64,000 nucleotides of DNA from Parascedosporium putredinis. Its lineage: Eukaryota > Ascomycota > Sordariomycetes > Microascales > Microascaceae. Positions 23,771-35,086 of this stretch are shown one piece after another. The stretch covers positions 1,116,001 through 1,180,000 of the forward strand of contig CASHTG010000004.1 of assembly GCA_949357655.1 (NCBI GenBank), given 5' to 3'. A model generated the notes under the pieces. That model was not told the DNA's origin, did not search any database, and saw only the letters and a program-made list of their open reading frames with translations. The stretch's first letter is position 1. Every line of letters begins with the position of its first letter. Made by a program: the position numbers and the translations under genes.

Positions 23771-26113
23771 ATGCTCGACCCAGCGCAAGACGGGGAAGCC
23801 AGAAATTGTCCGCCATCGATGATGATGAAGAGTGCCAGCCGGGCCCAAGGTACGAAAGTCTTCCTGGAGAACTTCCACTCTCCTAACCATCTATGAGTTG
23901 GGCAATCTAACCAAGACACATCACCTGTCTATTAGCCGGTGGTGGTTTGCCTCTTCGGCTTTCCCCATGATCGCCGGCACTCTTGGGCCTGTGGCATCTG
24001 CCTTCAGTATATGCGCCCTCTCTAGGCCTTGGAGGCAAGTCGCCTCCCCCAACGGCGACACTGATGCGCGACAGTTCATCACCGATCCACAGTGGTACGT
24101 ACGGCAAATATACTCGATTTCTTTCCTCTGCTTCTTTTTCTTTTGTTCATCCTCCTGCCCCTCGTTTCTGAAGGATGCACCGATGCACACCTATTAATAA
24201 TTTGTGAGATAGGTTGCTTGCGGTCAACGGGATCCAGGTGGGGACGGCCCTAATATCCAATATGTTTTTGCTCCTCAACATGGCGAAACGAATCCGATTC
24301 TCTGTTGCACAACCACTAACAATTGTTGGATGGTAAGGCCCCTCTCAAGCCGTGTCAACGTGATGGTCCCTTTGCAATAACTAGAACTGCACGCTAATGA
24401 TGGTCATCCGGTGTGGAGGTATCTCTCCTCAATCTGCCTCATGGTTCTGCTGTCGCTTGCTGCAGGCCCTCGGGCGTATTAAACGACACAGACGAATCTT
24501 TCATCTGGACCGAGTCATTCTGGTACGGCTTGTGGGCTGCCATCATCTACATGGTCATAGCCTCTCTTTTAGTAGTAACGGTGTACGGCGCTTTCACCCA
24601 TCACTACTCGGAGAATTTCCACCTGACCGGAAGCCAGCGGACTCTCATGCTCCAAACTATTCTCCTACTCATGTACATCCTCATCGGATCTCTCGTATTT
24701 TCGGTAATCGAGGACTGGACATATTTTGACGCCGTGTACTGGGCAGATGCTTCACTTTTTACCATTGGTTTCGGCGATATTGTACCGACGACGCCCCTTG
24801 GCCGCGGCCTCTTGATTCCCTACGCCTTGGTCGGTATCATCAGCGTCGGTCTCATCATCGGATCTATACGCAGCCTAATTCTTGAGCGCGCGGCATCCCG
24901 AGTCGACGCGAGGATGGTGGAGAGGATGCGGCGAAGGGCCATCAAGAGTATTGTTACCAAAGGGAAGGACGCCATTTTCCGTCCCATTGAAGAACAAACG
25001 GGCAACAAGGAATCTTCGAGCTCCGGGCCACAGGGATCCGACCTAGATGACTATGACGAGTTATCCCGCAGAGAAGCCGAGTTCGACTTGATGCGCGCCA
25101 TTCAATACAAGGCGGGTGTCCATAGCCGCTGGGTCACTACCGTGTTTTCCATCGGGCCGTGGCTCCTTCTTTGGTTCCTCGGAGCCTTCATCTTCGTCCA
25201 GTTTGAAAAGCCGTACCAACAGTGGTCTTATTTTGATGGCGTATACTTCACATTCATCTGCCTGACTACGCTAGGCTACGGCGATCTTACGGTTGTATCT
25301 ACCGGGGGCCGCTCGTTCTTCGTCTTCTGGACGCTTCTTGCTCTTCCGACCATGACGGTGTTTATCTCGAGTGCGAGCGAAACGATTGTCAAGGTTGTTC
25401 GTGTGGTCACCCTCGAACTAGGCAAAAGAACGGTTTTGCCAGGAGAGCATGGTTCCGAAGCAGACCTCGAAACCATCCTCTACATGCTCTCGTTCGGGCA
25501 CCTATTCAAGGATAAGTTCAGTCTTGAAAGAAACATCCAGATAAAAAAGCGACAGTCATGCATTCTCGCCACCTCAGAAGCAGATCAGAACAGTAGTTCC
25601 GGCCCCAGTACGAGCCAGGACACAAAGCCGGGCGATTCCACTTCTCACATCTCGCTCCACTCTCTCCCCGATGCCGAACGGCGGTACAAGCTCATCGAAG
25701 CTATTACCGAACTAACTCTCGACCTCAGATCCGAACCAGAAAAACATTACTCGTATGAGAAGTGGACCCATTATCTCCGGCTTCTTGGTGAGCATGAGTG
25801 CTCAGGGTCCACGCATAGGGCCCCCGACATGAAACTTGCCGTAGCCCGGAAGCGGCCTTTTGGCTGCTGTCTTCCGATTCCTCGGACCGCCCGAAGAGAT
25901 GAGGATGATGAGGATGCTGTCTCTGGTAATGAAGACCGAACAGAACATTTGGAAGGATTGAAATGGAGTTGGCTAGAAAACCGAAGCCCGCTAATGAAGG
26001 AGGCAACGGAGGGAGAGTGGCTGCTCGAAAAGTTGACAAAGAAACTACGGGGAGACTTGAGAGAAGTTTGGAAGGAAGAGAAAGAGGAGAAGGAGGGAAA
26101 GAAGGAAGTGTAG
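23771..26113 (+). CDS. TOK1: TOK1-type outward-rectifying two-pore potassium channel
   Basis: About 684 residues. Fungal plasma-membrane K+ channel with eight membrane segments and two pore loops. The first selectivity filter is TIGFGDIVPTT (~24767) and the second TTLGYGDLTVVS (~25264). The N-terminal RWWFASSAFPMIAGT and the RFSVAQPLTIVGW segment are family hallmarks. The long C-terminal tail is hydrophilic and charged, ending in a Lys/Glu-rich stretch. Exons: 23771-23849, 23936-24094, 24213-24332 and 24419-26113, all with GT/AG introns (86, 118 and 86 nt). The start is the ATG that leads, across a G-run slip (23792-23795), into an acidic DDDEE tail preceding TM1. A second slip is at 24467-24469. 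It releases K+ on depolarisation and sets membrane potential. Confidence 0.92.
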
Positions 26114-26322
26114 GAAAGGGGCAGGCACACTATCATGTTTGAACACGGACGGGCCGCTGAGGCTAATGACGAGACACGCAATACCTAAACGCATGCGAAC
26201 GCATATTCATATCTTATTATAATCTCTAATTTATTGTTGCATCACAACCATCGTTATCTGTGCCTGGTACGGCATTCATGTAACCATTGACTTGTCGTTA
26301 CCACACATATATCTCATTCGAC
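26114..26322. other. Convergent 3' flanks (TOK1 / ASST)
   Basis: About 210 bp between two convergent genes, AT-rich around 26210-26235. Presumably the overlapping 3' untranslated regions. Confidence 0.45.
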
Positions 26323-27483
26323 TCATGACCACGGCCACCAGCTACGGCCCAACTTCTTTTGTAGCCAAGGGATATCCTCAGCCCCGTACCGATATGCCCG
26401 AAACAGGGCATTCGACTCTCCTGGGAATATAGTCGCCGTAGCCTCATCGGGGTACGGAGCGAAGTGAGGGTTGACATACTCCCAACAAATGGTCCCGTCC
26501 TGGGTGACCTCAAATAGGCGACCAAAACCGCTTTCGCACAAAAGCGTGTTCCCGTTCGGTAGCCGCTGGGCACTGCCCATGAATGGTGTGAAGAAGGAGA
26601 TCATTTGCGAGCGATCGCGATACTCCCACACAATCTTCTTCGTGGCCCGATCTACCTCGATGGCTCTGGTATAGGTGATGGACTCGCCGTTTCGGAATGC
26701 ACCATTGTCGAAGATGAGGATATTTCCATTATCTAGCTCCGTCGCGTTGTGCTGCTGCGCGAGAACGTCGGAGCCAAGCTTCCATACAATGTTCCCAGTA
26801 GACTTCTCAATAATGATGACTGCGGATACCGATCGCAGCGACGCGAGAATGTGCTTCCCGTCGCGCAAAGGAAGGACGGAGTTAATCAAGGGGTAGTGTT
26901 CCCTGGTGTAGTGGGGCTGGAGTGGAAATTCGTCCCGTGGCAACCGTTCGGAAACCTTCCATTGCCAAACAAGCTTGCCGTTCTCATCAACCTCATTGAT
27001 CATGTCGGCGTAGGTGATGCCATCGATTTCCGAGCCGGGGACACCGCCAAGCACTTTGGCGGAATCCTCACGGGAGAGCGGCTCGAGCGATGCATACAGC
27101 ATCCGGCCATCGCCAAAGTGATATTGGTCATGGTGTCCCATGGGATCGACGAATTGTCGAACGACTTTGCTATCAGCGTCGAGCTCGCTCATTATTCCGC
27201 CGCCATACTTGTTGAAGAAGGGAAAGGGAAATGGGCCGCCGTCCTCGGTCGTCTGCTGGCACGACCGGAGTGTGTTGACGGCAAGGTTTCCGTTGGGGAG
27301 GATCCTAGCATGGCGGCCGACTCGACCGGGGAGCTTCCACGTGTGGACCTCCTTCCCGTCAATGTCGACGAGATGTGCGACGTCGCTGGTCAAGGGACAG
27401 AACAGTGTGTAACCTCCAAAAGACCGGGCCTTGTCAACCCCGATGAGGCCTACTCCGCGCCTCTTAAGAGTGTTTTGTTCCAT
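26323..27483 (-). CDS. Arylsulfotransferase (ASST)-family protein
   Basis: A single uninterrupted 386-residue frame, one of only two full-length genes here with no frame slip. The repeating beta-strand pattern with DxxGKxVWxW (DENGKLVWQWKV, STGNIVWKLG, ATKKIVWEYRD) and LPNGN motifs (RILPNGNLAVN, RLPNGNTLL) marks the six-bladed-propeller ASST fold. The DPMGHHDQYHFGDGRML segment carries the paired His seen in fungal members. No signal peptide at this start, so it is probably intracellular. Bacterial relatives transfer sulfate between phenols, but fungal members are mostly uncharacterised and may do something else. It shares a 660-bp upstream region with the divergent Dal5-like permease. Confidence 0.85.
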   Translation of the reverse strand: MEQNTLKRRGVGLIGVDKARSFGGYTLFCPLTSDVAHLVDIDGKEVHTWKLPGRVGRHARILPNGNLAVNTLRSCQQTTEDGGPFPFPFFNKYGGGIMSELDADSKVVRQFVDPMGHHDQYHFGDGRMLYASLEPLSREDSAKVLGGVPGSEIDGITYADMINEVDENGKLVWQWKVSERLPRDEFPLQPHYTREHYPLINSVLPLRDGKHILASLRSVSAVIIIEKSTGNIVWKLGSDVLAQQHNATELDNGNILIFDNGAFRNGESITYTRAIEVDRATKKIVWEYRDRSQMISFFTPFMGSAQRLPNGNTLLCESGFGRLFEVTQDGTICWEYVNPHFAPYPDEATATIFPGESNALFRAYRYGAEDIPWLQKKLGRSWWPWS

Positions 27484-27807
27484 TGGAAAGGAGAGGCGTT
27501 CAGATGAGAGGGAGAGGAATTTAAAAAGAAATTATGAAGGAAATGACTTGCTCTCGAAACAGCAGCAAGGTGTTTGGGCTTTGTATGTGTCGAGACTTCT
27601 AGAATTGACGTGATTGAGTTGTAACACTTGGTTTTTATTCGATAAAACTCTTTTAGATACAGTCGATGTTGAGCTGCCGTCTAGGATATTTATTGTCATC
27701 AGCAAACCATACTAGATCTCCTTAAACCTCAGTAAGTGACAAGCTTACGTCGCTCTCTCGGAGCTCGTTGGAGCTATCAAACGAGAATCGCGCGATACCG
27801 GCGGTTT

Positions 27808-27827
27808 GCCGACGGCATGCCGTCGGC
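27808..27827. repeat. 20-bp perfect palindrome
   Basis: GCCGACGGCATGCCGTCGGC is its own reverse complement. The half-site CCGTCGGCTTACC at 27820-27832 recurs as a direct repeat at 27843-27855, 23 bp downstream, so the palindrome half occurs three times in 48 bp. This suits binding of a dimeric regulator. Confidence 0.7.
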
Positions 27828-27836
27828 TTACCGGCG

Positions 27837-27976
27837 AGATAACCGTCGGCTTACCAACGGCCCACCCACTGTGCATTATCGGAGCCCGCGCTAGCGATAA
27901 CGACGAGATGTAACTGGCAATCGAGCGCTAGCACGCCATCATAATGCGAATGATAACTGAATTCCCTTGTAGATAG
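27837..27976. promoter_or_regulatory. Cluster of five HGATAR (AreA/NIT2-type) sites
   Basis: AGATAA at 27837-27842, TTATCG (reverse CGATAA) at 27876-27881, CGATAA at 27895-27900, TGATAA at 27951-27956 and AGATAG at 27971-27976. HGATAR is the binding site of the fungal GATA nitrogen regulator. By chance one is expected about every 340 bp on both strands, so five in 140 bp is a clear excess. The nearest site is about 170 bp upstream of the Dal5-like permease start. Confidence 0.65.
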
Positions 27977-28143
27977 CCTCATTGCAGGATTGGAGCCCAG
28001 GGCCCTCGATCTCAATCATGGAAGAGTATATTAGTTGCGGCCGGTCGTTCCCACGATGACAAGAAAAAACATGCACGAGTCTGAGATACCTCAGCTTTCA
28101 CTTCTCTTGAGCACCCTCAACCACTCGCCAGTCAATTTTCACA

Positions 28144-29868
28144 ATGTCTTCTATTCGTAAAAGGGTTCGGACCCCAAGCTAGAAGCTGGTCATGAAATTG
28201 GGAGCATCCAGTCGGACGAAGGCAACGCCGTCCCCGGTTACGATGCCACTCTTTCTGCCGACTCTGGGGAAACACGGAGAGCCATATTGAAGGTTGACTT
28301 CTTCATTCTGCCCATTATCATTCTTTGTTTCTGCTTCCTCCAATTCGACCGAACCAATATCGGCAACGCCTTGACTGACACGCTCAGAGATGACATCAAG
28401 ATCGACAATGCTGCTATCAACTTGGCCCAAACCCTTTTCACCGTCGGTTTCATCGTCACCGAGCTCCCCTTTAACATGATTAGCAGGTACATGGGCCCGG
28501 AGCGATTCCTCCCCATCACCATGTTTCTCTGGGGCACGGTGACCTGGGCTCAAGTCTTCCTGAAGAACGCGACGGGGCTCTACGTGGCGCGGTTCTTCGT
28601 GGGAGCCCTCGAGGGAGGTTACATCCCGGGTTTTGCGCTTTACATCTCGAGATACTATACCAACAACGAACTAGCGCTGCGTTATGCTCTCTTCTGGGCC
28701 TCTAACAGCTTTGCTGGCGCGCTTGGTGGGCCGCTTTCCATAGGGCTGCTTTCCCTCAAAGGAAGAGGAGGTCTGCATGGATGGCAGTGGCTCTTTCTCA
28801 TTGGTAGGTGATATGCCCCCCCCCCCCTTCCCTCCCCATCATGGCTTAATGGAATGAATCACTCACCATATTGGCCGTCTTTACAGAGGGTGTCTTGACT
28901 TGCTTCCTCGGAATTGTCGCCTACCTGTATCTTCCGCACAACGCTGCCAAGCCCAAGTCGTTCTTTGGCAAGTCCTTCAACGTCTTCACGGACCGCGAGG
29001 CTGCGATAATCGTCACCCGCGTCATTCGCAACGATCCTACCAAGGCGCTTCGCTATGGAAAGCCTGTGCTTTTGACTCACATAATCCAGACTTTCACGGA
29101 CTGGAGGATCTATGGCCACCTTGCTGCTGCTCTGCTTTCCATGGTCATGATCGCCCCCATGAACACATATGCGCCATCAATCATCAAGTCTCTGGGCTTT
29201 ACTTCCCTCCAGGCCAATGGCTTGAACTCGGTCGGAAGCGTCTGCGCTTTGGTGTGGTCAGTGTCACTGGCGTTCAGCAGCGATAGCCTCGGTGAGCGCG
29301 GTTTCCACATCGCTGTCGGATATCTCTGGGGAGCAATCGGTTTGCTGTGGCTGGCCCTGGCCCCGACCGATGTGAGCAAGTGGACTCTATACGGTATGCT
29401 ACCAACTCGAATCTTCTTACGTTCGATTTCAAGAAAAGAAGCTAACCAGACTTGAATCAAAACAGGAGGTGTTGTATGGACCCAGATGGGCATGGGAAGC
29501 GCGCAGGCAATCAGCGCCGCGTGGCTCACAGCCAAGATGGAAGACTACAAGCGGCCGGTTGCCCTCGCAGCATATGTGATGAGTATCCAGCTCGCCAATT
29601 TCCCTGAAACCAACTGTTCCGAACTCAAGGTACGATTCTCCTCACCTCACGATCTCTTATAGATCAAAATATGTTGGCTAACAATGATCGCGCTACAGAT
29701 GCTCCCCGCTACACCCGTGGTTTGATAATCGCAGCGTCATGCGCAATTGCTGCTGCTGTGGTCATTCTTGTCTGGAAATTGTTGTATCGTTTGTTTGATC
29801 ACGGTGATGGCGGCGTTGAGGCGAAGTATAACACTTCTCGCGATGAGGAAACGGAAGAACGTAGATAG
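28144..29868 (+). CDS. MFS permease, Dal5 / anion:cation symporter family
   Basis: About 500 residues, four exons: 28144-28803, 28887-29393, 29466-29629 and 29699-29868. Introns are 83, 72 and 69 nt with GT/AG ends. Hallmarks of the allantoate/nicotinate/vitamin permease family: FFILPIIILCFCFLQFDRTNIGNA in TM1 and just after it (positions ~28291-28360), ISRYMGPERFLP in the loop before TM3, and GGYIPGFALYISRYYTNNELALR in TM4-5 (~28616-28685). It should import a small organic anion or ureide/amide by proton symport. Its promoter carries a GATA-site cluster, and the next gene is a Zn2Cys6 regulator. Frame slips at the A run 28159-28162 and at 29606. Confidence 0.9.
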
Positions 29869-30302
29869 TTGTCGCTGGGGTTGACATCGTAATTGTTTTT
29901 GGCTTGCCGTGGACACGACCGGGGAGATTATAGCAGGCCATTATTTTAGCTCTGTTTCTGTTTTATTTTCACGATCTTTAGATAGACCATTTGTTTTAGC
30001 AAAATTTGCTAGCGCCAATATTTACTCAATAGCCATTCTTGTTCTCCCTTTATTGCGACTAATACTACTCCTGATAAGAGTGTATCTGGTAATCTACGGG
30101 TGCAATCCACATCCCCACTCCACCGACGGATAAGCCAGCACCTGTGAGCGATATCCCCTATCGCAACAAACCACGTGACGCCTAATCACGACATCCCTGG
30201 ATCGCAGCTCGCCATTATCAATCGTCCTGAGGACAATGGGAAAGATGTTCAACCCTTATTTATATTGCCCGGAGAAAGTTTCAAGTTGGTGTTTCATGCA
30301 TT
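29869..30302. other. Intergenic region permease-regulator
   Basis: About 430 bp, AT-rich to 30080. A TATTTATA-like element lies near 30256. No gene seen. Confidence 0.45.
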
Positions 30303-32400
30303 ATGCCCCCATTGCGCTCCAGCCGGGCTCCGAAAGCGTGCGACCGATGCCGCCGGCATAAAACCCGGTGTTATGCATCGGAGGAAGCGGGGAACGGCTG
30401 TCTTCGGTGCCGCACGTTGCAGCAGAGTTGCTCACTCGAATCAAGCAACAACACCCGTGAGCGCCTACATTCGCCACTAGACCGTGGGTATAATCGGGGT
30501 TCGGATCTAGCAGTGGGCGCTTCGGGACCAAAGCAACAGTCTTCATTAGATACAAGGTAAGGATGTGCTAAAAATGGTTGTCCTTGTCGGCCAACTCTAT
30601 TCGGGCCCACCTTCTATTTTGTCTCGAATATTCCTTACTAATCTGCCAGCGAGAACCGCCAGGTTGGAGCGACTCGAGAGAAGTGTCGAGGCACTGATCC
30701 ACCGTTTCGACTCAACTTTTGACGAGCAACGTGCGACTACAGCCCCGCCATTCGCTCCTCTCCCATCATCTGGGATCCACGGATCCTTCGGATTTAGACC
30801 CGGCACCAGTATTGTTGATCCGAGATGCTGCAACCGATGCTGGCGTGCACTCACCAGGACAGCTTGACGAAATTCGGCTACCTAACGATGTGATTTCTAT
30901 GGGACTTGTCACGCCCGCGATAGCCCACTCACTCTTTACCTTGTAAGATTGGACAGGATGGATGCAACCTGTACTCAGCTCATGTTACTTACACCCCATA
31001 GATTCCATTCTCATTATGGCCGATGGGTGCGATTTCCCGAGGATTGCCCATCAGACACGCTCTTTAACCGAGTGAAGCGATCTCCCCTCCTGCTATGCAG
31101 TGTTTTCTTAATCGCGGTGAGGCACACCTCGCAGGATTTGGCGGACAGACTTGCCCCGAAGCTCTTCCATGAAGCCAAGCGCCTCGTATCATCCGGGCTT
31201 CTCGAAGTTCCCCAGGGTCGGGAATTTTTCCAGGCCGCGCTTGTCTTGAGTCTATGGTCCACCACAGTCGGACAGGTGCCGCTCAGCATTGACGGCTGGC
31301 TCTTGACCGGCTACGCAATCCAGCAAGCTCTTTCAAACCCATACTTCGCAGAGATACTGCGAACTGACTGGAAGTCTACTGCGGATATCTTTACGAACCT
31401 AGACTCTTGGTGTTTGTGGAATCACCTATGCCTAGCCCATCTCCAGTAACTCGCACCGAGTCCGTCCTAGTATCGCCGCTGTTCTTCGGCTGACCGTAAT
31501 CTTGTAGGTATTGTGTAGGCACAAACCGACAGGCGATTATCCGCCAGGAGCACATCGACCGCTGTCTCCATCTTGCCAAATTTGATAGTACGACAAACTA
31601 CGAAAGGCGAATGGCAGCCGAGGTTGAGCTGTATTGGATTCTTTGCAACACTCGTGCCAACTCACCACCTCCTGTGGCGGAAACTCTCGTGGTTCTTGAA
31701 GCATGGCAACACAGCTGGTCTAGTTTGTTCAGTGAGTTCCCTCCGTCGTCCCATCTCGCCAGCCAAGGGCAAAGACTTATGATTCCGCATAGACGAGCCA
31801 CGTTCTCAGTTCCTTCGGATTGGCTTCCATTTCGCCAATCTTTTAGTATACGGCAGCTCTCTCAAACGCCACAAGTCGGGGATGCACCATTCTGTCGTGC
31901 GCGAGATGATTCGCCATTCCACCGCGGTTATCAACATTGCCGTTGAAACGGCAGACGGACGGACGCGGCACTTGACAGATCACATTTACCACGCGATCAC
32001 CTTTTCCGCCCTCACGTTGTGCAAAATCCTCCACGCATACGAGAGCCAACTTGTGGCCGCTAATTATGATGTTGCGAGCCTTGACAACCTCGTGTTGAAT
32101 TTAGTTAGCTGGCTTCATTCTATCGGGCTACCATGTCATGTAGCGTCTATCCTCGGACATGTCGTCCTAACTCAGTTCCGAAAACTTCGACCAAACGCCT
32201 CTCCAACAACACCGACGCTTGGGGTGCCAACCGCGGGAGGGCCTGGCACCGCTTCTTTAGGTGATAAAAACCTACCGATTACTGATATGTCCTTTATCTA
32301 TGCAAATTTTATCGAATCCGAGCTTTTCCATGTTGATGCAGATATCAACTCCTGGCCTCAATGGACCCAAATTCATTCTGATACGGATGCCTCGCTTTAG
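30303..32400 (+). CDS. Zn2Cys6 transcription factor with fungal_trans domain
   Basis: About 600 residues. The zinc cluster lies at residues 13-40: CDRCRRHKTRC then CLRC and C, spacing C-x2-C-x6-C-x9-C-x2-C-x6-C. It is followed by a short coiled-coil-like dimerisation segment RLERLERSVEAL. The fungal-specific middle homology region is visible at HYGRWVRFPED...FLIAVRHT and onward. Introns: 30557-30662, 30943-31001, 31446-31507 and 31732-31792. At the first, a nearer AG (~30649) would break the frame, so the second AG is used. One frame slip at G run 30772-30774. Placed between the Dal5-like permease and the Avt transporter, it is the likely pathway-specific regulator of this block, by position only. 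Confidence 0.9.
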
Positions 32401-33291
32401 GAATATGGACTGCAATTATCATGAGACTTATTAGGCTCTATCGGCCGTTCTTTTCGGGACTGTGCAAAGGGCCTTGCGCATTTTGACTTAACACGACGCC
32501 TACCTTGTAGGCTGAAAGCTCTCTAGCACTCACAGCAATGAGAAATCTTGCGCGAAGTGGCATGGAACAGTCGATGTCATACGCGTTTGGGTTCGCCCCC
32601 GCCGCCTCAAAAACCTTGCACAATATTTTTCGCGCACCACTTATACCTCTGTGTTTGTTAGTTTATATTTCCAGCGAATGAATTACACGCACTTGATGCC
32701 ATCGAGACATTTTCTGAATTCATCTTTAGGCATGTTCCTCGCGTCCCCTTGCAAATACCTAAGTGAAGCTGTGATATGCCTCCAACACCTCACCTATATG
32801 CCAAACACAACACCTAATTCTTGCACTTATATTTGTTCACCTTGATCATCCGATCGTGCCCGCAAAGCTCTCAATCCAAAGAATATGCATGGAAGAAGAA
32901 TAGGATCGCTTAATCAAGTCTAGATAGCGCCTTCTGTTTACTTCGCTCGGGTTTGGCTCAGAGACGGACGTGCCCAAGTTGAGAAAGGTGTTGTAACAGT
33001 TTCAGTACCATAGCAGCCAGTAGAAGTCTGGCTGGAGAACTTGTTCATGAATGGCTGAACTAATTCAATAACTCGTTTAAATTTCTCGTTAATTGGGTAT
33101 AGCCAAATGCTAGAAAGAAAGATAGCCCCGATCTACGCTACTTGATTCCGACATTCCCATCGTCCACAGTCCGTCAAAATATCGTCAATAGACGTGCTTC
33201 GAAATATCCCATTTCAGGGTACAGCAGGCTTTAAACAAACAAAATAACTATAGAAAAATAACACGCGCCGCCGCTAATCCACTCCCGTGCT
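32401..33291. other. Intergenic region, no supported gene
   Basis: About 890 bp. A 61-residue minus frame at 32438-32623 (with the patch YDIDCSMPLRARFLIAVSARE) looks protein-like but has neither a clear start nor a partner exon. It could be a gene remnant. AT-rich and featureless elsewhere. Confidence 0.4.
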
Positions 33292-34857
33292 TTAATCCGA
33301 AGGTGACGAGTTACTGTTGTCCGCGCAGGAGAATGCGGAGCTAATCTCGCCGTTCGCATAAGCGTTGATAACCTGTTGAATAACACCGTAGGTTCCACCA
33401 ATCATGAGGAACGCAGATAGAAGTATCAGGAACCAGTTAGCCCAATATGCGGTTGATTTCAAGAATCCTCCCTTGCGGTAATGGGGGTGGTCATAGATCC
33501 AAAGGTACCCGGGAGGCCGAGTGCGAGCGGAGAAAAGGTAAGGCTGCCGGCGAGCGCAAGAAGGTAGTTGAAGATGGGGATACCGGAGGCGAGCAAGAAG
33601 GAGACTGCCGACATGCCAATAGTGCACGCGAACCAGACCGACCAATGCACGAAAGAGTTGGACTGAAGATGCTTGGAGTCGCGCAGAATGCGGACAAAAG
33701 GTACTTGGCCGCAACATGGATGTAGAGGCAGGCGCTGACAAGCAGCCCGGGAAGGGCAATGCCGTAAGCCACCTTTTTCACCACATCGCCAGCACTGCCG
33801 AGGGAAGGCGACGCAACCCACTGGCCGCAGTAACGGTAAACGACGAGACTGAAACTGAGATATGCCGCGGTGACGATGCCCATGCACACGTACACAGCCT
33901 TGTTATAGTCGCGGGGCCTCTTCATCTCGGAAATAACGGGAAGGAAGGCAGAGGTACCGGCACCGGAGCAAAAGATGCTGGCCACGGAGGTGATGCCGGC
34001 CACAAAGGTAGGATTGCCAATGACGTGATAGCCTAGATCGAAATCACCTTCTTTGGGGCTGCCGCCGGACGATCGAGCTTCGTTACACCGACGCTGAATA
34101 CAGGGAGGACGAACGTTAGCTGGCAATAGGAAGACTTGAGAATATGCAGTGGTGGACTTACACGACAACGAAGACGGCGACGAAGACGGAAATGAAGCCG
34201 ACCCAGGTGAGCCACGCAATCTTTTCAAACTTTCGGAAACTCGCCAGAATGCAGACCGCGGCGGTGGCGACTAGCATGAAGTAATTGGTGCAGATGGCGT
34301 GGTTGGACAGGGCATTCAGGCCGACGGAGGCGCCGAAGATTCCCGAAGCACCCACAATCGCGTACGTCACGAGGAAGAGCACGCCGACAATCTCCTTTAG
34401 CCACGGCCCGCCCACGACGTTGGCCATATCAGCGATGGAATGACAGCCGGCGTGGGCGTTGCGGAAGTTGCCTTGGACGATCGCGCCGTAGGTATTGAGG
34501 AATTGCCACCCCAGCACGTTGATGGCGCCGGGGAACGACCCGAGCACGTACATTGCGGACGGGATAGTCAAAACACCCGTGGCAAAGATGACTGAACTTC
34601 TTCGTTAGTAACCGGCGCGCACAAAGAAGAGTGATACAATAAAGAAGCTATTAGGAGAGGGCGGACCAACCCTTTAGAAAAATGACTGAAGCGTGGACCC
34701 AGCCGACAGTGCGGAAGTCGACAGCACCTTCTTGCTTCTTGAACACCTCGAAGGAGTCATCGGTCATTTCTGCTTTCTGCATATCCACGCTGCTGCTGCT
34801 GCCGTCCTGCGCAGGCGTGATGGCATCTGCCTTTTCGTATGTGGTTGAAGGAGACAT
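33292..34857 (-). CDS. Amino acid transporter, AAAP (Avt) family
   Basis: About 470 residues with a hydrophilic N-terminal tail and roughly eleven membrane segments. Hallmarks: the segment FEVFKKQEGAVDFRTVGW before TM1, IPSAMYVLGSFPG in TM1, and the SIADMANVVGG patch. Family members exchange or symport amino acids across vacuolar or plasma membranes. Exons are split by introns at 34592-34670 (unusual GTTGGT donor) and 34094-34161 (GTAAGT). ATG at 34857 is preferred to an in-frame ATG 30 nt upstream because the family tail begins MSPS. Frame slips at 34047-34048, 33696-33699 and 33508-33510. Its promoter has a TATA box and a duplicated GATA site. Confidence 0.9.
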
Positions 34858-34945
34858 GATGTGATTGAGCTTGTAGCGACCTTGCATAAGGCTGAAGAGT
34901 GTCGATCAAGATGTGATGGGAGACTGGTGATGGTGTCGCTGTGTC

Positions 34946-34952
34946 TTATATA
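34946..34952 (-). promoter_or_regulatory. TATA box of the Avt transporter gene
   Basis: TATATAA on the minus strand, about 90 bp upstream of the start codon at 34857, a usual distance for a fungal TATA element. Confidence 0.55.
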
Positions 34953-35058
34953 ACGCGACGACGTGTGAGATTTTTCTCGTGCTATCTTGCCTAGGTCGTC
35001 TTCTTGGCGAAAGTAGAAACAACCCAGGCTAGAGCACAGTAGCTCACGTCGTTTTACC

Positions 35059-35086
35059 CCAGATAAGGCCCTTTCCAGATAAGGCC
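35059..35086. promoter_or_regulatory. Duplicated GATA site (direct repeat)
   Basis: The 12-mer CCAGATAAGGCC occurs twice, at 35059-35070 and 35075-35086, with centres 16 bp apart. Each copy holds a consensus AGATAA(G) site. Two closely spaced GATA sites are the classical requirement for strong AreA/NIT2 activation. It lies about 200 bp upstream of the Avt transporter start. Confidence 0.65.

Larger units (their letters stand above)
27484..28143. promoter_or_regulatory. Bidirectional promoter region, ASST / Dal5-like permease
   Basis: 660 bp between two divergent starts. It contains a 20-bp perfect palindrome, a 13-bp direct repeat and five HGATAR motifs, described separately. No reading frame of note. 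Confidence 0.6.

Noticed and set aside
30638..30662. Earlier AG (about 30649) as the acceptor of the first regulator intron
   Set aside because: It would put the dimerisation segment out of frame, whereas the AG at 30661-30662 joins it in frame.
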